In this document: positions 1-5,185 of the stretch, piece after piece
Layout of the letters: the number at the start of each line of letters is the position of its first letter
How positions within the stretch are numbered: the stretch's first letter is position 1
NCBI GenBank assembly: GCA_035542815.1
Contig: DATKKS010000003.1
Span: 1 to 5,185 of the forward strand
DNA length: 5,185 nucleotides
Direction: 5' to 3'
Source: JACRLI01 sp035542815
GTDB taxonomy: Bacteria; Eisenbacteria; RBG-16-71-46; JACRLI01
Notes under the pieces: model-generated
The model's input: only the letters and a program-made list of their open reading frames with translations
Told to the model about the DNA's origin: nothing
Database searches by the model: none
Translations under genes and position numbers: made by a program

Positions 1-57
1 GCCCGGCCCGCGCCCGGAGAGGCTCGCGCGCGAGGCACGCCGTCAGGGCCGGGAGCG

Positions 58-1929
58 GTGCGCGGCGAGGCCCCGGCCGCGGACCCGGGCTGGTCCCGCT
101 GGCACTACCTCTGGCTGCTCCCGCTCACCGCGGCGGTCCTGTGGGTCTTCCGGGGCCGGACCCACCTCCTGGGCGACGGCCTCACCCGGCTCATCACCAC
201 CCAGGACCTCCGCGGCGCCTACAAGGCGCCGCTGGACTACCTCTTCAACTACCGCCTGGCGCACGGGCTGGGGCGGCTCCTGGGCGACGGCCTGGAGCGC
301 GGGCAGGCGGTGCTCTCGGTGCTGCTGGGGGTGGCCAGCGTGCCGCTGCTGCCCGGGCTGATGGCCGGGGCGGGCGTGCCCCGCGGCGCGCGCCTGGCGG
401 CGGCGCTGGTGTTCTTCTTCTCCGGCTGGTCGCTGATGTTCTTCGGGTACCTCGAGGCCTACCCGCTGTTCCTGTTCCTGGAGCTGCTGTTCCTGTGGCT
501 GGGGCTGCGCTACGCCGGGCGCCTGAAAGCGGCGCTGCCGCTCCTGCCGGTGTGGCTGGTGGCGCTGGCCTCGCACTTCGGGGCGGTGCTGCTGGCCCCG
601 GCGCTGGTGTATGCGCCGCTGGCCGGGTGGCTGGAGCACGCCTGGGCGGTGGTGCGAGGAGGCGGGGGCGGAGCCGCGGCCGGGGCGGGAGGCGGCGCCG
701 GAGGCGGCGCGGACGCCGGCAGCACCCCGGCGGCCCGCCGGCCGGGTGCGGCGGCGCTGCGGGCGCGGCGCCTTCGCGTGGCCGCCATCGCCGGGGCGCT
801 CGCGGCGCTGGCGATCCCGAGCCTGTTCTTGGTCCGGGTGGGACCGGCGCGCCACGGGGTGGCCCTGTTCCTGTGGAGTTCGCTGCGCTGGAGCCTGCGC
901 CGCGCCCTGGCCACCCCGGGGCACGCGCTGGACTACCTCACCGGGCGGGTCAACGAGCTGGCCCTGGTGTGGGGCGCGGCGCTGGTCCTGCTGGCCTTGG
1001 TGGGAACCCGGCCGGCCGCGCCGCGCGACCGGATCCGGTCCGCGTTCCTGGCGCTGGCGGGCGCCTTCGGGCTGGCCGCGCTGCTCTACCCGGGCTCGCT
1101 GGGCGTGGCCCGGGACTGGGATCTCCTGGCGGCCTCGCTGGTCCCCGCCGAGCTGTGGCTGGTGGGCCGCGCGGCGTGCGCGCTGGGTCCGGGGCTGCGC
1201 CGGGCGGCGCTGTGGGCCACCGCGGTGCTGGCCCTGGTGCACGCCGGCCCGTGGATCGGGCTGCAGGCCGACGCGGGCCTCGGGCGGGAGTGGGCGGTGC
1301 GCCTCTCGGAGCAGGGGCCGGATTTCAGTGACTTCACAGATCACGAGCGTATTCTCTTGGCGCAGAACCTGATGGACCGCGGGGAATGGACCCGCGCGGC
1401 GGTCCTCCTGGAGACCCGGGGGCTGCTCTCCAAGGCCGCCCCGCGGCTGCAGGTGCTGGCGGCCCAGGCGCGCCTGGCCGCGCACCAGCCGGAGCTGGCG
1501 GCGCGGGACTGCGAGGCAGCCTGGCGCGGCCGGCGGCTCAGCTCCGCGCTGGAGAAGCTCGCGGTGGCATTGCTGCTCAAGCCCGGCCTGCGGGTTGCCG
1601 ACGAGGGATTGGAGGCCCGGGCGCGGGTCCTGGGGGCGGTGGACAGCGCCGGCTCCGCGGGGCGCTTCGAGGACGTGCTGGCGATGACCGGCCGGGCCCT
1701 CGAGCGCTGGCCGGGCGAGCCGCTGTTCCTCCGCCGCCAGGCCATGGGGCTGCTCTCGCTGGGGCGCTCCCCGGAGGCGCTGGAGCGAGCCCTGGCCGCG
1801 GTGCGGGCGGACTCCGCGGACGCCGGCGGGTGGAGCGACCTGGCCCGGGTGTACGAGGAGCTGGGGAGGAGCGCCGAGGCCCGCGAGGCGCGCGCGCGGG
1901 GGGTGCAGGCGGAGGTCATCCCGCCCTAG
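58..1929 (+). CDS. Polytopic membrane protein with C-terminal TPR-like domain (GT-C-like, function unknown)
   Basis: A 623-residue protein if read from the GTG at 58. About ten hydrophobic segments lie between residues 17 and 398 (clear ones near 17-31, 82-101, 112-128, 132-150, 158-180, 241-258, 300-316, 328-344, 382-398). The soluble remainder (about 425-615) is Ala/Leu-rich and helical, with its best TPR-like pair at 553-615. After the first membrane segment comes a loop with the acidic motif LLGDG (37-41). A GYLEAYP motif (130-136) and an ARDWD motif (351-355) follow. This layout resembles GT-C/PMT-like membrane glycosyltransferases that use lipid-linked sugar donors, but that is inference and no catalytic assignment is secure. 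A Gly/Ala-rich loop occupies about 200-222. The start is uncertain: GGGAG at 51-55 is only two bases from the GTG, and the frame stays open to base 1 without another start, so the gene may begin upstream. It is likely an inner-membrane protein. Confidence 0.8.
   Translation: MRGEAPAADPGWSRWHYLWLLPLTAAVLWVFRGRTHLLGDGLTRLITTQDLRGAYKAPLDYLFNYRLAHGLGRLLGDGLERGQAVLSVLLGVASVPLLPGLMAGAGVPRGARLAAALVFFFSGWSLMFFGYLEAYPLFLFLELLFLWLGLRYAGRLKAALPLLPVWLVALASHFGAVLLAPALVYAPLAGWLEHAWAVVRGGGGGAAAGAGGGAGGGADAGSTPAARRPGAAALRARRLRVAAIAGALAALAIPSLFLVRVGPARHGVALFLWSSLRWSLRRALATPGHALDYLTGRVNELALVWGAALVLLALVGTRPAAPRDRIRSAFLALAGAFGLAALLYPGSLGVARDWDLLAASLVPAELWLVGRAACALGPGLRRAALWATAVLALVHAGPWIGLQADAGLGREWAVRLSEQGPDFSDFTDHERILLAQNLMDRGEWTRAAVLLETRGLLSKAAPRLQVLAAQARLAAHQPELAARDCEAAWRGRRLSSALEKLAVALLLKPGLRVADEGLEARARVLGAVDSAGSAGRFEDVLAMTGRALERWPGEPLFLRRQAMGLLSLGRSPEALERALAAVRADSADAGGWSDLARVYEELGRSAEAREARARGVQAEVIPP
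655..745 (+). other. Low-complexity Gly/Ala coding stretch in membrane protein loop
   Basis: Residues about 200-230 of the membrane protein are almost only Gly and Ala, followed by an Arg/Pro/Ala-rich stretch to about 240. The DNA is a run of GGC/GGG/GCG-type codons. It separates a membrane segment ending near 190 from the next starting near 241. The stretch after it is Arg-rich, which by the positive-inside rule suggests a cytoplasmic loop. It looks like a disordered linker grown by slippage of GC-rich triplets, so its length probably varies between relatives. Confidence 0.6.
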
Positions 1930-1948
1930 CCGGGCGCCGCGGGCGCGG

Positions 1949-1970
1949 GGCGGGTCCGGCCGGACCCGCC
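1949..1970. repeat. Perfect 22-base palindrome after membrane gene
   Basis: Two 11-base arms (1949-1959 and 1960-1970) are exact reverse complements. As RNA it would fold into a stem of about nine pairs with a tight loop. It begins 20 bases after the stop of the membrane gene and is followed six bases later by a second hairpin. It may be part of a transcription end or 3' stabilising structure. A dyad protein-binding site is the alternative. Confidence 0.5.
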
Positions 1971-1976
1971 GCGGGC

Positions 1977-1996
1977 GGGGCGGACCGCTCCGCCCC
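1977..1996 (+). terminator. Candidate terminator hairpin downstream of membrane gene
   Basis: GGGGCGGA (1977-1984) pairs perfectly with TCCGCCCC (1989-1996) around a four-base loop, giving an eight-pair GC-rich stem. No T-run follows directly. The nearest is TTTCTTTT at 2021-2028, 24 bases on, so this is not a textbook intrinsic terminator. With the preceding palindrome it is the best candidate for ending the upstream transcript. GC-rich genomes often have terminators with weak T-tracts. Confidence 0.4.
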
Positions 1997-2026
1997 ACTC
2001 CGGCGGGGCGCTCCGGCTGATTTCTT

Positions 2027-2056
2027 TTGTAGCCGCGCGCCGCCGCTTGGTATTCT
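2027..2056 (+). promoter_or_regulatory. Candidate extended -10 promoter for speA
   Basis: TATTCT at 2051-2056 is preceded by TGG at 2048-2050, which forms an extended -10 (TGn). A weak -35, TTGTAG at 2027-2032, lies 18 bases upstream. The region 2018-2031 is the most AT-rich stretch in this gap. Transcription would start near 2063 and leave a leader of about 94 bases before the TTG start codon. The match is moderate and was judged by eye only. Confidence 0.4.
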
Positions 2057-2072
2057 CGCGTCACACTTCTGC

Positions 2073-2090
2073 GGCAGCCTTTGGGCTGTC
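2073..2090 (+). promoter_or_regulatory. Stem-loop in predicted speA leader
   Basis: GGCAGCC (2073-2079) pairs with GGCTGTC (2084-2090), with one G-U pair, around the loop TTTG. It would sit about ten bases after the predicted transcription start. It could stabilise the 5' end or take part in leader control. It matches no riboswitch class I recognise. Confidence 0.35.
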
Positions 2091-2138
2091 CCGCTCCTGT
2101 CGGCGGTTCCTTCGACACCCCCGGCCGCGGTCTGCGCC

Positions 2139-2149
2139 GGAGGCGGGAG
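2139..2149 (+). promoter_or_regulatory. Ribosome binding region for speA deciding a TTG start
   Basis: The purine-rich stretch holds GGAGG (2139-2143) and GGGAG (2145-2149). GGGAG ends seven bases before TTG 2157, an ideal spacing. The first ATG (2172) lies 22 bases after GGGAG and has no good SD of its own. CCGGC at 2121-2125 can pair with GCCGG at 2136-2140 and could partly mask the first purine run. Confidence 0.55.
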
Positions 2150-2156
2150 AACGCGG

Positions 2157-4157
<2,001 letters not shown>

Positions 4158-4173
4158 CGCCGGGCGCGGGGCC

Positions 4174-4179
4174 GGGAGG
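4174..4179 (+). promoter_or_regulatory. Ribosome binding site of methyltransferase gene
   Basis: GGGAGG at 4174-4179 is six bases before ATG 4186, a strong SD at ideal spacing. It lies inside the 28-base gap after the speA stop, which leaves little room for a separate promoter. Confidence 0.75.
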
Positions 4180-4185
4180 TCAGGG

Positions 4186-4947
4186 ATGGCCTGGATCGAA
4201 CCGGAGGTGGACCCGAGCCTCGTTCCTCCGGAGGCCCTGAATTTCGTCGGCGGCGGGAACTTCCAGGAGATCGGCCGGGAGTTCAAGGACCACTTCGTGC
4301 GCCTCGGCGGGCTCCAGCCCCACGAGCGGGTGCTGGACGTGGGCTGCGGCATCGGGCGCATGGCCATCCCCCTGACCACCTACCTGCGCCCGCCGGGCGA
4401 GTACCACGGGTTCGACATCGTGCCCCACGGCATCGCCTGGTGCCAGCAGCGGATCACCGCCCGCTTCCCGCACTTCCGCTTCGTCCACGCCAACCTCTTC
4501 AACCGGTCGTACAACCCGGACGGGCCGATCCAGCCGAAGGACTTCCGCTTCCCGTACCCCGACCGGTACTTCGACTTCGCCTTCCTCACCTCGGTGTTCA
4601 CCCACATGCTGCCGGAGGACCTGGAGCACTACCTCGCGGAAATCGAGCGCGTCCTCCGGCCCGGGGGCCGCAGCCTCATCACCTGGTTCCTGCTGAACGC
4701 CGAGTCCGGGCGCCACCTGGCGGAGGGCTCGAGCGCGCTGGCCTTCAAGTACGAGGTCGAGGGCTGCCTGTCCACCCACGACGACAAGCCCGAGGAGGCC
4801 ATCGCGTACCCCGAGGAGGTCGTCCGGGGGCTGTACGACCGGCACGGCTTCGACGTGCTCGAGCCGGTCCGCTGGGGCTCGTGGTGCGGGCGGAAGGAGT
4901 TCCTCAGCTTCCAGGACGTGGTGCTGGCCAACCGCCGCGCGGACTGA
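4186..4947 (+). CDS. Class I SAM-dependent methyltransferase
   Basis: A 253-residue cytoplasmic protein with the Rossmann-type SAM-binding fold. Motif I is VLDVGCGIGR (49-58). The acidic end of strand 2 is GFDI (75-78), where D77 should hold the SAM ribose. The motif around strand 4 is DFAFLTSVFTHM (130-141), and RVLRPGG (155-161) is the usual post-helix turn. An N-terminal extension with FVGGGNFQEIGREF (20-33) precedes the core and probably caps the SAM or substrate site. The insert NRSYNPDGPIQPKDFRFPY (106-124) and the C-terminal part (about 170-245) probably shape the substrate pocket. Overall it looks like the Methyltransf_11/25 group. The substrate cannot be read from sequence; small molecules, sugars or lipids are all possible. 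It starts 28 bases after speA with a strong SD, so co-transcription is likely, but a role in polyamine chemistry is only a guess. Confidence 0.92.
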   Translation: MAWIEPEVDPSLVPPEALNFVGGGNFQEIGREFKDHFVRLGGLQPHERVLDVGCGIGRMAIPLTTYLRPPGEYHGFDIVPHGIAWCQQRITARFPHFRFVHANLFNRSYNPDGPIQPKDFRFPYPDRYFDFAFLTSVFTHMLPEDLEHYLAEIERVLRPGGRSLITWFLLNAESGRHLAEGSSALAFKYEVEGCLSTHDDKPEEAIAYPEEVVRGLYDRHGFDVLEPVRWGSWCGRKEFLSFQDVVLANRRAD

Positions 4948-4966
4948 CCCGCCCCGCGACATCGCT

Positions 4967-5029
4967 CCGCCCCGGCGGCGGGCGGCGCGGCCGGCGTGGA
5001 TGTCCCGCCCCGGCGGCGGACGGCGCGGC
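4967..5029. repeat. Imperfect 25-base direct repeat, 38-base period
   Basis: Bases 4967-4991 and 5005-5029 match at 24 of 25 positions (G at 4982 versus A at 5020). Each copy begins CCGCCCCGGCGGCGG. An inverted pair, GACATC (4958-4963) and GATGTC (4999-5004), brackets the first copy. In the first copy CCGCCC (4967-4972) can also pair with GGGCGG (4980-4985). It may be a tandem duplication, a protein-binding pair, or low-complexity GC drift. Confidence 0.55.
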
Positions 5030-5046
5030 GCGCAGCGCCCGCGCCA

Positions 5047-5075
5047 GCCCCGGCCGCCGGGGCCCGCAAGGCCCC
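5047..5075 (+). terminator. Overlapping alternative hairpins, possible end of the speA-methyltransferase transcript
   Basis: GCCCCGG (5047-5053) pairs with CCGGGGC (5057-5063) around a three-base loop. GGGGCC (5059-5064) can instead pair with GGCCCC (5070-5075) around CGCAA. The two folds share bases and exclude each other. No T-run follows, so termination is only a suggestion. They lie upstream of the next promoter and would not be in that transcript. Confidence 0.3.
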
Positions 5076-5082
5076 GCACGGC

Positions 5083-5111
5083 TTGGGCGCCGCCCGGCGA
5101 TGCGATAGAAT
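5083..5111 (+). promoter_or_regulatory. Candidate sigma70-type promoter for the last gene
   Basis: TAGAAT at 5106-5111 differs from the -10 consensus at one base. TTGGGC at 5083-5088 keeps the TTG of the -35, with an exact 17-base spacer. Transcription would start near 5118, about 35 bases before ATG 5153. This is the best promoter match in the window, and it shows that the next gene can be transcribed independently. Confidence 0.6.
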
Positions 5112-5142
5112 CCCCTCCGTACCGCATCCATCCACCACCGCC

Positions 5143-5147
5143 GGAGG
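5143..5147 (+). promoter_or_regulatory. Ribosome binding site of the last gene
   Basis: GGAGG at 5143-5147 lies five bases before ATG 5153. Together with the promoter upstream it makes this start convincing although only 11 codons are present. Confidence 0.75.
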
Positions 5148-5152
5148 CCAGC

Positions 5153-5185
5153 ATGAGCCTGATCCAGTTCACCGAGAACTACGAT
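5153..5185 (+). CDS. Start of a gene cut by the window edge (N-terminus MSLIQFTENYD; possible zinc-ribbon protein)
   Basis: Only the first 11 codons are in the window, translating to MSLIQFTENYD, with no stop. The start is supported by a GGAGG five bases upstream and a promoter-like TTGGGC-17-TAGAAT. The N-terminus reminds me of small bacterial zinc-ribbon proteins that begin with a short IxFTxNYxD-like stretch before a CxxC pair. This is recollection of a short motif and cannot be confirmed from 11 residues. It appears to be a separate transcription unit from speA and the methyltransferase gene. Confidence 0.6.
   Translation, partial: MSLIQFTENYD

Noticed and set aside
1333..1355. TTCACA and TATTCT inside the membrane gene as an internal promoter
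   Set aside because: The spacer is only 11 bases, too short for a sigma70 promoter, and the following ATG (1371) lacks an SD.
43..2118. 691-residue open frame on the - strand
   Set aside because: It is antisense to the membrane gene across nearly its whole length. The product is Arg/Pro/Gln/Gly-rich low complexity with no domain, as expected from GC-skewed codon positions.
1386..2156. Upstream extension of the speA frame into the membrane gene
   Set aside because: The frame is open, but its translation is Gly/Ala/Arg low complexity overlapping a better gene. SpeA similarity begins only after 2157.
4949..5080. CRISPR-like short repeats
   Set aside because: Only two imperfect copies with a 13-base gap, fully GC-rich and with no spacer-like unique sequence.
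4180..5172. 330-residue open frame on the - strand over the methyltransferase gene
   Set aside because: Antisense to a gene with clear SAM-binding motifs. Its own translation has no recognisable motif.

Overview
The window is very GC-rich, and its codons end almost always in G or C. It reads as chromosomal DNA from a high-GC bacterium. The composition, the SpeA-type arginine decarboxylase and the style of the flanking proteins suggest Myxococcota (Anaeromyxobacter-like), but this is inference and no marker fixes the taxon. All convincing genes lie on the + strand. The long open frames on the - strand and in alternative + frames are shadows of GC-skewed coding DNA.

Layout: (1) 58-1929 encodes a polytopic membrane protein, GT-C/PMT-like in appearance, joined to a C-terminal TPR-like helical domain. 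Its frame is still open at the left edge, so the true start may lie outside the window. (2) 1930-2156 is a non-coding gap with two tandem GC-rich hairpins, a T-rich tract, a plausible extended -10 promoter, a small leader stem-loop and a Shine-Dalgarno (SD) region. (3) 2157-4157 encodes biosynthetic arginine decarboxylase (speA), probably from a TTG start, with all key PLP and active-site motifs visible and an added Ala/Pro-rich tail. (4) 4186-4947, only 28 bases later, encodes a class I SAM-dependent methyltransferase, probably co-transcribed with speA. (5) 4948-5152 is a non-coding gap with an imperfect 25-base direct repeat, overlapping alternative hairpins and a good sigma70-type promoter. 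(6) 5153-5185 is the first 11 codons of a new gene that runs off the window.

Functionally the centre is polyamine synthesis: SpeA makes agmatine from arginine, the first step towards putrescine. No agmatinase, agmatine deiminase or spermidine synthase lies in the window, so the rest of the pathway must be elsewhere. The methyltransferase substrate is unknown. Its position behind speA suggests shared expression, not necessarily a shared pathway. The upstream membrane protein is set apart by the hairpin-rich gap and probably belongs to a different transcription unit. I found no CRISPR array, mobile element, tRNA or rRNA, and no convincing new multi-gene system. The points most worth checking are the membrane-TPR fusion, the leader structure and start codon of speA, and the repeat-bearing gap before the last gene.
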